Positions 7,926 through 16,586 of a stretch of 64,000 bases of DNA are shown one piece after another. A program made the position numbers and the translations under genes. How positions within the stretch are numbered: the stretch's first letter is position 1; each line of letters starts with the position of its first letter. Location of the stretch: contig NZ_AP023420.1 of the NCBI RefSeq assembly GCF_018408705.1, forward strand, positions 62,001 through 126,000, read 5' to 3'. The stretch is from Pusillibacter faecalis (GTDB lineage: Bacteria > Bacillota > Clostridia > Oscillospirales > Oscillospiraceae). The notes below the pieces were generated by a model. The model was not told where the DNA came from. It saw only the letters and a program-made list of their open reading frames with translations, and searched no databases.

Positions 7926-8965
7926 ATTTTTCTGAAACCTACCGCCGGATGAACGAGCCCATCGGTCCCTCGCCTGAGCTGATCCGCAGGCCCCCGCCTA
8001 AACGCCGTCTCCCTCTGCGCCGTCTGGCGGCGGCAGCAGCAGCCGCCGCGCTGGTGCTGGCCACTCCAGCCCTAGCAGTTCGGTCAGAGCTGGGTTATCA
8101 GGTGCTCTACCGGATCGCTCCCTCTGTAGCCCAATTTTTCCAGCCGGTGCAGCGCTCCTGCACAGACCAGGGCGTTACAATGGAGGTGGTGGGCGTCCGG
8201 GTGGAGGGCGACACTGCTCAGGCCTATATCACCCTCTCTGGCGGCGATGTGGACGGGACCACCGATCTCTTTGACAGCTGGAGTTTCCATCTGCCCTTTG
8301 ACCAGATCGGCCGCTGTGAGCGGGTGGGATGGGACGAGGAGACTCGAACCGTCACCTTCCTCTGCACTACCCAGACCATGGACGGCTCTCCCATCCCCCA
8401 GGGCGGGAAGATGACCTTCTCCGTCCGCCAGCTGCTCACCGGGAAGGAGACTTTGAAAGATGTGGCCGTTGACCTGGATTTGGCATCCTTTTCCGAAGAG
8501 GCGGAGACCGCCCCCTCCTGGAACCTCCCCGAGGAAAAGACGCCGGACGCCTTTTACCGTAGCGGCGGCGCATACAGGGACGAGCAGGGCGAGGCCCTCA
8601 ACCGCTCCGCTCCCATTCTGCGTCCCGGTCCAGCTCTGGCGGAGCCCGCACCCGGAATCACCATCACCGCCGCCGGATATGTGGAGGGGCTCTTCCATCT
8701 TCAGGTTTGCTGGGGCGATCTATCACAGCTGGACAATCACGGCCGGCTGTGGCTGGAGGATGCGGCGGGGAATCAGCCGCGCCAGCTTTGCAGCATCGGC
8801 TTCCTCTCCGATCCGGACTTGGCGGAGCGGAAAGACTACACGGAGGATCTCTTCGATATCCCTCCGAAGGAGCTGGGTCAGTATACCCTCCATGGCGACT
8901 TCTACACGGCCTCCTCCCGGACGGACGGCCTCTGGCGGGTCACGTTCCCCTTGGAGACCACATGA
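7922..8965 (+). CDS. Membrane-anchored DUF4179-like protein, likely anti-sigma factor
   Basis: 347 residues translationally coupled to the sigma factor by an ATGA overlap. A short cytosolic N-terminus with the FSETYRRMNEPIGPSPELI segment and an Arg/Pro-rich stretch precedes one transmembrane helix at residues about 38-57 (an Ala-rich run). Then follows a long extracellular domain of beta-rich character, as in DUF4179 proteins of Firmicutes. The topology (cytosolic sigma-binding tail, one helix, external sensor) and the coupling argue that it holds the sigma factor inactive until an outside signal arrives. No zinc-binding anti-sigma motif is visible, so this role is inferred from context. Confidence 0.75.
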   Translation: MNFSETYRRMNEPIGPSPELIRRPPPKRRLPLRRLAAAAAAAALVLATPALAVRSELGYQVLYRIAPSVAQFFQPVQRSCTDQGVTMEVVGVRVEGDTAQAYITLSGGDVDGTTDLFDSWSFHLPFDQIGRCERVGWDEETRTVTFLCTTQTMDGSPIPQGGKMTFSVRQLLTGKETLKDVAVDLDLASFSEEAETAPSWNLPEEKTPDAFYRSGGAYRDEQGEALNRSAPILRPGPALAEPAPGITITAAGYVEGLFHLQVCWGDLSQLDNHGRLWLEDAAGNQPRQLCSIGFLSDPDLAERKDYTEDLFDIPPKELGQYTLHGDFYTASSRTDGLWRVTFPLETT

Positions 8966-8979
8966 TCTTTCCGCGTACA

Positions 8980-9019
8980 ACAACCAGCCGGGACAGGAAA
9001 TCCTGTCCCGGCTGGTTGT
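8980..9019. terminator. Shared bidirectional terminator
   Basis: Perfect 19-bp inverted repeat (8980-8998 with 9001-9019, containing CCGGGACAGGA) with a 2-base loop, between the convergent anti-sigma and carboxypeptidase genes. Its right arm runs into the carboxypeptidase stop codon. Confidence 0.75.
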
Positions 9020-9888
9020 CATTTGTCTATCCCATCAAGCCATTCCAAATATTCCTCCAGGCACATCCCCAGCTCCCGCATCTCTCGGGCGGCATCCTGG
9101 CCCACATAGCGGTAATGCCATGGCTCATAAATGATACCCGTAAGATCGCTCTTTTCACTGGGGTAGCGCAGGATAAAGCCGTACTCCCAGCTGTTTGCCA
9201 TCAGCCACTGCTGCACTGCCGTGGATTCCTGGGCGGTGTCCAGCACCTGATAGGAGGCGTCTACAATATCCAGGGCCAGCCCCGTCTGGTGCTCGCTGGT
9301 CCCAGGAACCGCTACCACGGTTCCCGCCTGCGCCGTGGCCTCCTCTCGGGAAAGTCCCTCGTTCATCAATCGTCTGATCTTGTTCTCATAGAGCCTTTGC
9401 TGGGTTTCCAACGTTCGGTAAGAAGAGCAGATGACAGGCTCCAGACCGGCTGCCCGGCAGTCGTCCATCATTCGCTGCAGGTCCGGGTAGGCCCTGGTGT
9501 CCACTGCATGGCCGTTTCTCAGCTCTGTCAACTCCACGGTATACCCCTCCGGCAGCTGGTTCCAGGGATTCACCAGCAGAAGCTGCCAGTCATCCGCAGA
9601 AACCTCACTCTTCGCCACCGTTGGAGAAGTCTCCAGTGGCTCCACAGGCCGGAGATCGGCCATCTGTCGGCTGTCCCGGCGCTGCTCTGACTCTGCCGGA
9701 AGTATCTCCGCTTCTGTGAATCCATGCCACGGCTGTGTTGTACTCACAGCATCTGTGAGCGCCAGCACCGCAGAAAATGTCATTACCACTACCAGCGGTA
9801 CTCTGTACCAAATTCTCTTTCTTCGGCGGACTCGCTGCTTTTTTCTCTCAGATGTGTTTTGTATGTAAGTGTCTTTCGTAGATTTCAT
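9019..9888 (-). CDS. D-alanyl-D-alanine carboxypeptidase, VanY/M15B family
   Basis: 289 residues. A basic N-terminus (RRRKRIWYR) and one hydrophobic helix at about residues 27-45 act as a signal anchor; the catalytic domain is external. The M15 zinc signature is clear: SEHQTGLALD near residue 198 supplies a His and an Asp, and EPWHYRYVG near residue 255 supplies the second His. SSYRTLETQQRLY is also typical. It trims the terminal D-Ala of peptidoglycan pentapeptides, which affects cross-linking. No van resistance genes are next to it, so housekeeping wall metabolism is more likely than glycopeptide resistance. The start is the ATG at 9888, with AAGGAG 6 bases upstream; the earlier in-frame ATG lacks a ribosome site. 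Confidence 0.85.
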   Translation of the reverse strand: MKSTKDTYIQNTSERKKQRVRRRKRIWYRVPLVVVMTFSAVLALTDAVSTTQPWHGFTEAEILPAESEQRRDSRQMADLRPVEPLETSPTVAKSEVSADDWQLLLVNPWNQLPEGYTVELTELRNGHAVDTRAYPDLQRMMDDCRAAGLEPVICSSYRTLETQQRLYENKIRRLMNEGLSREEATAQAGTVVAVPGTSEHQTGLALDIVDASYQVLDTAQESTAVQQWLMANSWEYGFILRYPSEKSDLTGIIYEPWHYRYVGQDAAREMRELGMCLEEYLEWLDGIDK

Positions 9889-9927
9889 ACGTCTCCTTCT
9901 GATTCCCTTGGCTCTCGACCCAGCCAT

Positions 9928-10466
9928 CCTTCGTAATCCTTCTAATATAAAGACGCGTGGAAGGAGGAAAAAGTTTCATGGTATGATCGGCTTTTCGGCT
10001 GTAGAGCGCTACAGCTTTTTTGATGGCCTTTATCATGCAGATTTCTATGGTCCTTTTGCTATGCGTTTCATGGTAAAAGGACCGTTTCCTCGCCCCTGCG
10101 GAACAACTGGAGAAACGATGGGCAAAAATTTTATATACGCCTTACCGTTGTTCGTGGTGCGCTGAATTGCGCATGAAGTTTTATCCCTATTCATTTTAAA
10201 TGTTAATCTACAAACGTTAATTTTTCATCAATATATCAAAATATATTAAATTTTTTTAGTATTTTTGCACAGCCAAAGATAAATAGTTTTACATATCCTA
10301 CAAATCTCATGTGAAGTTTTAGACGATGATTGACAAAGGCATCCAATCGTGATAACTAATAAGTAAGCAAATAATTTGCTAACAAACTATTTGACAGATT
10401 TTTGACAGAGCTCCATCCTGTACCCCGGTGCAGGCATCAATGGAACAGTGAGAAAGGGTGTTTTTT
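9928..10466. other. 539-base intergenic region with two strong hairpins, no supportable gene
   Basis: Besides the terminator-like hairpin at 9998-10021, it contains a 15-bp hairpin at 10049-10083 (GGTCCTTTT paired with AAAAGGACC, extended by wobble pairs through a 5-base loop). The right part (10165-10400) is very AT-rich, and TTGACA boxes at 10330, 10391 and 10402 may belong to promoters of the acyl-CoA dehydrogenase gene, but no convincing -10 box goes with them. A 60-codon frame from 9984 has no usable ribosome site. Confidence 0.5.
9998..10021 (+). terminator. Terminator-like hairpin with no obvious gene upstream
   Basis: GCTGTAG (9998-10004) pairs with CTACAGC (10009-10015) around a 4-base loop, followed by seven T residues with one base ambiguity. 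It is oriented rightward, yet the only gene upstream on that strand is the anti-sigma gene, more than 1 kb away. It may end a short untranslated RNA or act as an attenuator before the acyl-CoA dehydrogenase. Confidence 0.5.
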
Positions 10467-11609
10467 ATGGATTTTACTTTGACGCATGAGCAGCAAATGA
10501 TCCAGCAGATGGCGCGGGAGTTTGCCCAGCAGGAGCTCCTTCCAGGCGTCTTGGAGCGGGATGAAAAAAGCGAGTTCCCCCTGGAGCAGTTCCGTAAGTT
10601 CGGTCAGACCGGCATGTTTGGCATCCCCTATGGCAAGGAAATCGGCGGTATGGCCGGCGCATATTCCTGCTATATTCTGGCTGTGGAGGAAGTCTCCAAG
10701 GTAGACGCGTCCTTCGGCATCGCTTTCTCTGTAATGACCTCTTTGTACGGCGGCAGCATCGCCAACTCTTCCGCTCCCGATTATATCAAGAAGAAGTATC
10801 TGGAGGATGTCACCTTTGGTCGGAAAATTGGCTCCTTTGGCCTGACCGAGCACTCCGCTGGCTCTGACGCTGCCGGCCAGAAAACTGTGGCGGTTAAGCA
10901 GGGAGACGGCTGGGTTCTCAACGGCGCCAAGTGCTTCAACACCAACGGTCCTCTGGCGGACTACACGGTGGTCTACTGTTTGACGGACCCTGCCTTGGGT
11001 ACTAAGGGCATGGCCGCCTTTGTGGTGGAAAAAGGCACTCCCGGCTTCTCTGTGGGGAAGGTGGAAAACAAGATGGGCATCCGCTCCGCTCAGGTCTCCG
11101 AGATGATCCTAGAGGATGTGTATGTGCCTGAGGAGAACATGATCGCCAAGCCTGGCGAGGGCTTCAAGTTGGCGCTCAAGACATTGGATGGCGGGCGCAT
11201 CGGCGTTGCGGCTCAGGGCTTGGGCATCGCCAAGGGTGCCTTTGAGATTGCCCGCAAGTACCTGATGGATCGGGAGCAGTTTGGCAAACCCCTTTACAAG
11301 CAGCAGTATCTGGCCTATAAGATGGCAGAGCTGCAGACAGACATCAAGTGCGCGGAACTGCTGCTCTATCACGCTGCCATGTGTAAGGAGACCGGTCAGC
11401 CCTATGGCGTACCCGCGGCTATGGCCAAGATGACCTGCACCAACACCGCTATGAAGGTCACAACAGAGGCTGTCCAGATGCTGGGCGGCAACGGCTATAT
11501 GAAGGAATATCATGTAGAGCGCATGATGCGTGACGCCAAGATCACCCAAATTTACGAGGGTACCAACGAAATTCAAAAGCTGGTGATTTCTGGCCAGCTC
11601 TTCCGTTGA
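10467..11609 (+). CDS. Acyl-CoA dehydrogenase, butyryl-CoA dehydrogenase-like
   Basis: 380 residues, the standard length for short-chain acyl-CoA dehydrogenases. It oxidises (or in fermenters effectively reduces) the alpha-beta bond of an acyl-CoA using FAD. Seen motifs: LTEHSAGSDA near residue 125 (flavin and substrate contact), LGGNGYMKEY near 340, and YEGTNEIQ near 364 with the catalytic Glu. Butyrate-producing Clostridia carry such enzymes with EtfAB, but no electron-transfer flavoprotein or other beta-oxidation gene is adjacent, so this is a solitary copy and its chain-length preference is open. The start is the ATG at 10467 with GAAAGGG 8 bases upstream; an in-frame GTG three codons earlier overlaps that site. 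Confidence 0.9.
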   Translation: MDFTLTHEQQMIQQMAREFAQQELLPGVLERDEKSEFPLEQFRKFGQTGMFGIPYGKEIGGMAGAYSCYILAVEEVSKVDASFGIAFSVMTSLYGGSIANSSAPDYIKKKYLEDVTFGRKIGSFGLTEHSAGSDAAGQKTVAVKQGDGWVLNGAKCFNTNGPLADYTVVYCLTDPALGTKGMAAFVVEKGTPGFSVGKVENKMGIRSAQVSEMILEDVYVPEENMIAKPGEGFKLALKTLDGGRIGVAAQGLGIAKGAFEIARKYLMDREQFGKPLYKQQYLAYKMAELQTDIKCAELLLYHAAMCKETGQPYGVPAAMAKMTCTNTAMKVTTEAVQMLGGNGYMKEYHVERMMRDAKITQIYEGTNEIQKLVISGQLFR

Positions 11610-11674
11610 CCGACGCCTTTTTCATAAAAATACCTCTGCAAAGCTGCATATTTTTCGGTAACATCCTGACATTC

Positions 11675-11709
11675 AAGGCAGGGAGAGTATTTCATACTCT
11701 CCCTGCCTT
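11675..11709 (+). terminator. Hairpin terminator after acyl-CoA dehydrogenase
   Basis: 16-bp perfect stem (11675-11690 with 11694-11709, core GGCAGGGAGAGTAT) with a 3-base loop, 65 bases after the stop codon. The T run after it is poor, so release may be inefficient, but no other role is apparent. Confidence 0.55.
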
Positions 11710-13087
11710 ATATTGATACTCTCCGCTCACTTGCAGCATCAAGCCCGCATTCCATGCCGCAATAAAAAGCCGTGGCATATCAGCAGTCAAAGTCTGGCCG
11801 GAGTCAGCAAAGGGTGTGTAAAGTCCCGCAAGAATCGAAAGATTTGCTTTGATTCTTTTCTAAGCCCCTTTTATGAAGCTTTTGGGGACCTGTAAATGGA
11901 TTTAGGAACTCTTTTCTCTCTGTCTGGCCTGCTATTGAAAAATGCCAACCGATCTCCGTCTTTTATTTTGGCTCATCGCAGCCACATATGGTTGATTCGC
12001 TAGTTTTATATCAGCTTTTTAATATTCTGATCTTGGAGAAATGTGAAAAGAAAGAGCCTTTATATAGACCGCCCCTATGGTCTTCCTCCGATTTCACCAT
12101 CAACCGCCAAATAATATTCTCCACAGGAGTCGAGTGATATGACGTGGTTTTCCATATATTCTGTGGGTATTTTAGCATCTGTTTTGCGGAAGTCGCCATC
12201 GCCCTTTCACTGCAGATTACTCTCACATTGGAAAAGAACTTTCAAAAGGAATTTCTGAAGCAGATACTGATTAAGAATATAGCCACATTCGCTGGTAAGA
12301 CGTGTGATCTCACTAATTGTCCCGATATGAGGAGAAAGTTCTGCCCGTATTTGGAGCCGAGGGCATGGTAATTTCCGTTTTCTTCTTACAATCAACATAG
12401 CGGAAACTGGCGGTGGAGATAAGCCAGGTTCTGACCCTGTCATTCCAGAAGCTCGCCTGTCTTTGACTTCTGAGGTTCGCTCCAGTTGAATAGCCCATCG
12501 CCTTTCCCCTCCCATGTCCTTCATCTGCCGGAGTGCCAAAGCGTGCCAGGAGCTTTGAGGATCATCTGCGGGTACTGGATTATGGATGTTCCCGAAAACT
12601 CAATCTGTCGTCGCAATAGAAATTTTCCTCACACAGCGCCGGCCAGGAGTGGAGCTCCAAGCTGCACGCCTGCAGTATACCCAACAGGCCATCCCAAATC
12701 CCATTACCTACCGCTGGACCACTTCTCCCAGGAAAGATGGCATGTCCGTATCGCAGTTTGACAGGCCTTCTTCGCTATTTTCGACCTGAAGATATGCAGC
12801 AGTCGCCCTATAAAACTGCAGACGGCGGCCAATATCATCCATCAAAATGGAGTAAGGGCTGACCTAGTAAGTAAAACTTCGTCATATTGATCACGACGGA
12901 TGTGCCCAAACTCATACAATGCCTGCAGACTTCCCCCGGAATCTACAGATTTGCATGGGCTACTTATCTTCAATTTTTTTGTGTCCTTGAAAGAGCATTG
13001 TTTGCCCCTTAAAATTTATTTCAGATTAGGATCGCATGAAAATTTCAAGCGTCATATTCAAGAGGAATTAAAGTTGCAAAAAGCCCC
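11710..13087. other. 1.4-kb region without a supportable gene, possibly decayed sequence
   Basis: Six-frame reading gives only short frames (at most about 110 codons) without ribosome sites, and the reading frames break repeatedly. Minus-strand fragments between 12011 and 12539 have some protein-like composition but match no family I know. The likely explanations are a heavily decayed gene or insertion element, or simply spacer. No terminal inverted repeats were recognised. Confidence 0.5.
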
Positions 13088-13115
13088 TTGAAATTCCAGG
13101 ACCAGCGGCTATAAT
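13088..13115 (+). promoter_or_regulatory. Promoter of the amino-acid ABC transporter operon
   Basis: TTGAAA (13088-13093) and a perfect TATAAT (13110-13115) are separated by 16 bases, a strong sigma-A type promoter 44 bases upstream of the start codon. Confidence 0.7.
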
Positions 13116-13158
13116 AAGGCCACTTTCAAATCCGGCCACTGTCTGGGAGGCTTATCTT

Positions 13159-14760
13159 ATGAAGTCGGAATGTGACAAACCGCGAATACCTCGCCTATGT
13201 CTTTTGTTTGCCATGATGGTTGTTCTGCTCTCCGCTCCTACAGCCCTGGCTGTGGAGGAGCCGGAAGCCCCGCGGATTCTTCGGGTAGGGTTTGAAGGGA
13301 TGACCGTTCCCTGCAACTGGACCCAGAGTGATGACTCCAATGGCGCGATTCCTATCACAGGGACGGATCAATACCTGTGCGGCTTTGAAGTTGCATATAT
13401 GAAGCAGGTCTGTGCTCTCGCCGGCTATGAGATCGAGGCCTATAAATTTGATTGGGACGGCCTGATGATGGCGGTTCCCTCCGGCAAGGTGGACTGTGCC
13501 ATTTCCATGATCGTCCCAACAGACGACCGGCGCCAAACGATGGCCTTCACCGCCCCCTATTATTATGCGGACACCGTGGCTGTGGTCCGCAGAGACGGTC
13601 CCTTTGCTCAGGCAGATTCTGTGGAAGACCTTCGCGGCGCACGGGCAACCTCCATGCTCAATACCCTCTGGTACAGCGTCCAAATCGACCGTATTCCAGA
13701 TGTGAATAAGCGGCCTGCTATGGAGAGTGTCCCCACTCTGGTGGTGGCATTACAGTCGGATAAGGTGGATGTCATCCTTTTGGACCGCCCCACTGCAGAG
13801 GGTGTGATCGCCGCTAATGCAGATCTCGTCATCGCTCCCATGGAGGGCACAGGAAATTTTAACGCCTCCAGGGACGAAACTGCGGTTGCCATCGGCGTGG
13901 GGCTCTCGGATCTAGAGCTTCTGACAGATCTTAACCGCGCCATTTCCCAGATCCCTCAGGCGGAATTGGAGCAGATGATTGACGACGCCTGTGCCTATCA
14001 ACCCTTGGAGCAATCCGGGGATGTGTCTACCCTGAGCTTTTTCGAGATGGTACGGCTTCTCATTGGGCGCTACGGCCCGGTCTTCCTGGAGGGTGCCGGT
14101 GTCGCTGCTTTTCTAGCAGTGTTCGGCACCTTGCTCGGCACCGTGATCGGCTGTACGACCGGGGCATTCTCCTCAATTCCGGTGTCTTCGGAGTCTCCGG
14201 CCTGGAAGCGGTGGCTCCTGAGGGCTGTGCGCGGTATTGTTGCCTTGTATGTGTGGCTGTTCCGGGGCACCCCCATGATGGTCCAGGCCATGGTCATTTA
14301 CTACGGTGCCGCCCAGCTTTTGGGCTGGGACATGGACCCGCTGTGGGCCGGTCTCTTTATTGTCTCTATCAACACCGGCGCCTACATGTCTGAAACCATG
14401 CGGGGCGGCATCCAGTCTGTGGATGCCGGTCAAGATGAAGGAGCCGAGGCCATCGGGATGGGCCGCGGGCAGACCATGTTTCTGGTGATCTTGCCGCAGG
14501 CCTTCCGAAGCATTATCCCTCAGGTCGGCAACTACCTCATCAGTAATATTAAGGATACCTCCATGCTAAGTGTCATCACCGTAGGTGAACTGTTTTACCG
14601 CGGCCGGGAGGCTGCCGGTCAGTATTTCCGCTTCTTTGAGGTATTCCTGATCGTATCTTGCATTTACCTGTTTATGACCACCGTTGCAACACTGCTGCTG
14701 CGACTGGTAGAGAAAAAACTATCTGGCCCTAAGAATTACGATATGTGTGACAACCGCTGA
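13159..14760 (+). CDS. Amino-acid ABC transporter, substrate-binding domain fused to permease (GlnP-like)
   Basis: 533 residues. A signal-anchor helix (residues about 13-32, ending ALA) is followed by a periplasmic-binding-protein-3 domain, residues about 40-275 (ILRVGFEG, then [21 protein letters not shown] and [16 protein letters not shown]). From about residue 300 comes a HisM/GlnP-type permease with several membrane helices and the EAA loop [23 protein letters not shown] near residue 430, which docks the ATPase. This fusion is known from Firmicute GlnP transporters, where the binding domain is tethered to the channel. The substrate is a polar or charged amino acid. The next gene is the ATPase, 16 bases downstream. 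The start has GGGAGG about 8 bases upstream. Confidence 0.9.
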   Translation: MKSECDKPRIPRLCLLFAMMVVLLSAPTALAVEEPEAPRILRVGFEGMTVPCNWTQSDDSNGAIPITGTDQYLCGFEVAYMKQVCALAGYEIEAYKFDWDGLMMAVPSGKVDCAISMIVPTDDRRQTMAFTAPYYYADTVAVVRRDGPFAQADSVEDLRGARATSMLNTLWYSVQIDRIPDVNKRPAMESVPTLVVALQSDKVDVILLDRPTAEGVIAANADLVIAPMEGTGNFNASRDETAVAIGVGLSDLELLTDLNRAISQIPQAELEQMIDDACAYQPLEQSGDVSTLSFFEMVRLLIGRYGPVFLEGAGVAAFLAVFGTLLGTVIGCTTGAFSSIPVSSESPAWKRWLLRAVRGIVALYVWLFRGTPMMVQAMVIYYGAAQLLGWDMDPLWAGLFIVSINTGAYMSETMRGGIQSVDAGQDEGAEAIGMGRGQTMFLVILPQAFRSIIPQVGNYLISNIKDTSMLSVITVGELFYRGREAAGQYFRFFEVFLIVSCIYLFMTTVATLLLRLVEKKLSGPKNYDMCDNR

Positions 14761-14776
14761 CGAAAGGAGTTTTATC

Positions 14777-15601
14777 ATGACTGCCTGCTGTAATCTCGCT
14801 ATGCCAATTCCGCGACAAAAGGCCGCTGAGGCGGCCGCAGAAACAACATCCGCCGCAATTTCCGTCCAACATCTTCAGATGAGCTTTGGAACCCATCAAG
14901 TTCTGCGGGACGTGGATTTCACTGTGCGCCAGGGGGATGTCATCAGCATCATCGGCCCCTCCGGCTCAGGCAAGTCCACCTTACTTCGATGCATCAACCA
15001 TCTGGAGCGTCCCACTGGCGGCGCCATTTACTATCAGGGACAGCCCGTGGGCGGCGAGCGGTTTGATCTTCCCCGCTATCGGGCCAAGGTGGGAATGGTA
15101 TTCCAATCTTTTAATCTCTTCAACAATATGTCTGTTTTGAGAAACTGCATGGTGGGCCCCATGTATGTTCTTCATACGCCCCGCGAAAAAGCCCGGGCAG
15201 ACGCCATGGCCTATCTGGAAAAGGTGGGAATGACGCCTTATGTCAACGCCCTGCCCTCCCAGCTCTCCGGCGGTCAAAAGCAGCGGGTGGCCATTGCCCG
15301 GGCACTGGCCATGCACCCGGAAATTCTCTTGTTTGACGAGCCCACCTCCGCCCTGGACCCTCAGATGGTGGGCGAAGTGCTCTCCACAATGCGGGCGCTG
15401 GCCCAGGAGGGGATGACCATGGTGGTTGTGACCCACGAGATGCAGTTTGCTCAGGAGATTTCCAGCCGGGTAGTCTTTATGGCTGACGGCTACATTGTGG
15501 AGGAGGGGCCTCCCCAGCAAATTTTCCAGGACCCCCAGCAGGAAAAGACACGTCTGTTCCTCAGCCGGTATCTGGCGGGTCAAAGAGGCGAGAGCGCATG
15601 A
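14777..15601 (+). CDS. Amino-acid ABC transporter ATP-binding protein (GlnQ/HisP type)
   Basis: 274 residues, cytosolic. Walker [10 protein letters not shown] near residues 61-69, signature [15 protein letters not shown] near 164, Walker [13 protein letters not shown] near 184 and the switch VVVTHEM near 215 are all intact. There is an N-terminal extension of about 30 residues (Ala/Glu-rich) before the domain proper. It powers the upstream fused binding protein/permease. The start is the ATG at 14777, with AAAGGAG 8 bases upstream. The downstream gene begins within its stop region by a 4-base ATGA overlap. Confidence 0.9.
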   Translation: MTACCNLAMPIPRQKAAEAAAETTSAAISVQHLQMSFGTHQVLRDVDFTVRQGDVISIIGPSGSGKSTLLRCINHLERPTGGAIYYQGQPVGGERFDLPRYRAKVGMVFQSFNLFNNMSVLRNCMVGPMYVLHTPREKARADAMAYLEKVGMTPYVNALPSQLSGGQKQRVAIARALAMHPEILLFDEPTSALDPQMVGEVLSTMRALAQEGMTMVVVTHEMQFAQEISSRVVFMADGYIVEEGPPQQIFQDPQQEKTRLFLSRYLAGQRGESA

Positions 15602-16476
15602 TTCGCTGGCGCACCCTGGCGCTGGATTTACTCTGTGATATGGTGGGCGGCATTCTCTATGCCGTCGGCATCTATACCTTTGCCAAAATGGCAAACTTCG
15701 CGCCGGGAGGGCTTTCGGGCCTGGCGCTGCTGATGAACTATCTCTGGGACCTTCCCATCGGACTGACCACCATGGCCATGAACATTCCCCTGGTGGTACT
15801 GAGCTACCGCTTCGTGGGAAAGAAATTTCTGATCAAAACCATGCGGAGTATGGCGGTGTGCACGATTTTTCTGGATTTGGTGTTTCCTCACTTTCCAGCC
15901 TATGACGGCAGTCCCTTCCTGGCTGCCCTCTATTCCGGCGTGTTTTTGGGCGCCGGCTTGGCCTTCCTCTATATGCGGGGCTCTTCTTCCGGGGGAACGG
16001 ACCTTCTCACTATGTCCATCAAGGTTCTGCGGCCCCATCTGTCCATAGGGGGTGTAACTCTTGCTATTGATGTTGCCATCATTCTGTTAGGCTGGCCGGT
16101 ATTCGGCAGCATTGACTCGGTGCTCTATGGCTTAGCGGCCACCGCCGTTACCTCCGTGGTAATTGACAAAATTCTGTACGGCGTTGGCGCGGGGAAGTTG
16201 GTCCTCATCATTACTTCCAAGGGGCAGTCGGTCGCAGACCACATTGCAGAGGTTTGCAAGCGCGGCTCCACAATGTGCAATGCTGTGGGCACTTTCACCG
16301 GGCAGCCCAGGGAACTTCTGTTGTGCGCCTGTTCCCAGGCAGAGGCCTATAAAATCCGTTCCGCCGCCTATGAGCTGGACCCGGACTCCTTTGTCATGAT
16401 CTCGGAGACCAGCGAGGTTTTTGGAGAGGGGTTTGCAGACCCCAAGGGCACCACGGCTTTTTTGAACGGAACCTAG
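15598..16476 (+). CDS. YitT family membrane protein (DUF161 plus DUF2179)
   Basis: 292 residues. Five or six membrane segments occupy residues about 10-205 (for example [21 protein letters not shown] and [24 protein letters not shown]), followed by a cytosolic DUF2179 domain, residues about 210-285. The family is abundant in Firmicutes and its function is still undefined; transport is suspected. Translational coupling to the amino-acid ATPase through an ATGA overlap makes it the third gene of that operon, which suggests but does not show a link to amino-acid traffic. Two terminator hairpins follow. Confidence 0.85.
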   Translation: MIRWRTLALDLLCDMVGGILYAVGIYTFAKMANFAPGGLSGLALLMNYLWDLPIGLTTMAMNIPLVVLSYRFVGKKFLIKTMRSMAVCTIFLDLVFPHFPAYDGSPFLAALYSGVFLGAGLAFLYMRGSSSGGTDLLTMSIKVLRPHLSIGGVTLAIDVAIILLGWPVFGSIDSVLYGLAATAVTSVVIDKILYGVGAGKLVLIITSKGQSVADHIAEVCKRGSTMCNAVGTFTGQPRELLLCACSQAEAYKIRSAAYELDPDSFVMISETSEVFGEGFADPKGTTAFLNGT

Positions 16477-16504
16477 AAGCAGGCGGGCAATTGTCCGCCT
16501 GCTT
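16477..16504 (+). terminator. Terminator of the amino-acid transporter operon
   Basis: 10-bp stem (16477-16486 with 16495-16504, AAGCAGGCGG) immediately after the YitT stop codon, followed by a short T-rich stretch. Confidence 0.7.
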
Positions 16505-16549
16505 TATCTTTGGAGCCGCTCTCCCCTTCGGGGCCTCTTCCCGATAGAA

Positions 16550-16579
16550 AACCGCCTGCCCCATCCGAGGCAGGCGGTT
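16550..16579 (-). terminator. Terminator of the cupin/opp operon
   Basis: 11-bp stem (16550-16560 with 16569-16579, AACCGCCTGCC), 7 bases past the stop of the leftward binding-protein gene, with TTTT following on the minus strand. Confidence 0.75.
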
Positions 16580-16586
16580 GTTCAGT

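Noticed and set aside
9984..10165. 60-codon open frame next to the orphan terminator
   Set aside because: The ribosome-like AAGGAGG lies 16 bases from the ATG, the frame contains a terminator hairpin, and no similarity is recognised.
12011..12539. Minus-strand fragments considered as a decayed transposase
   Set aside because: No DDE, HUH or known insertion-sequence motif could be identified and no terminal repeats were found.
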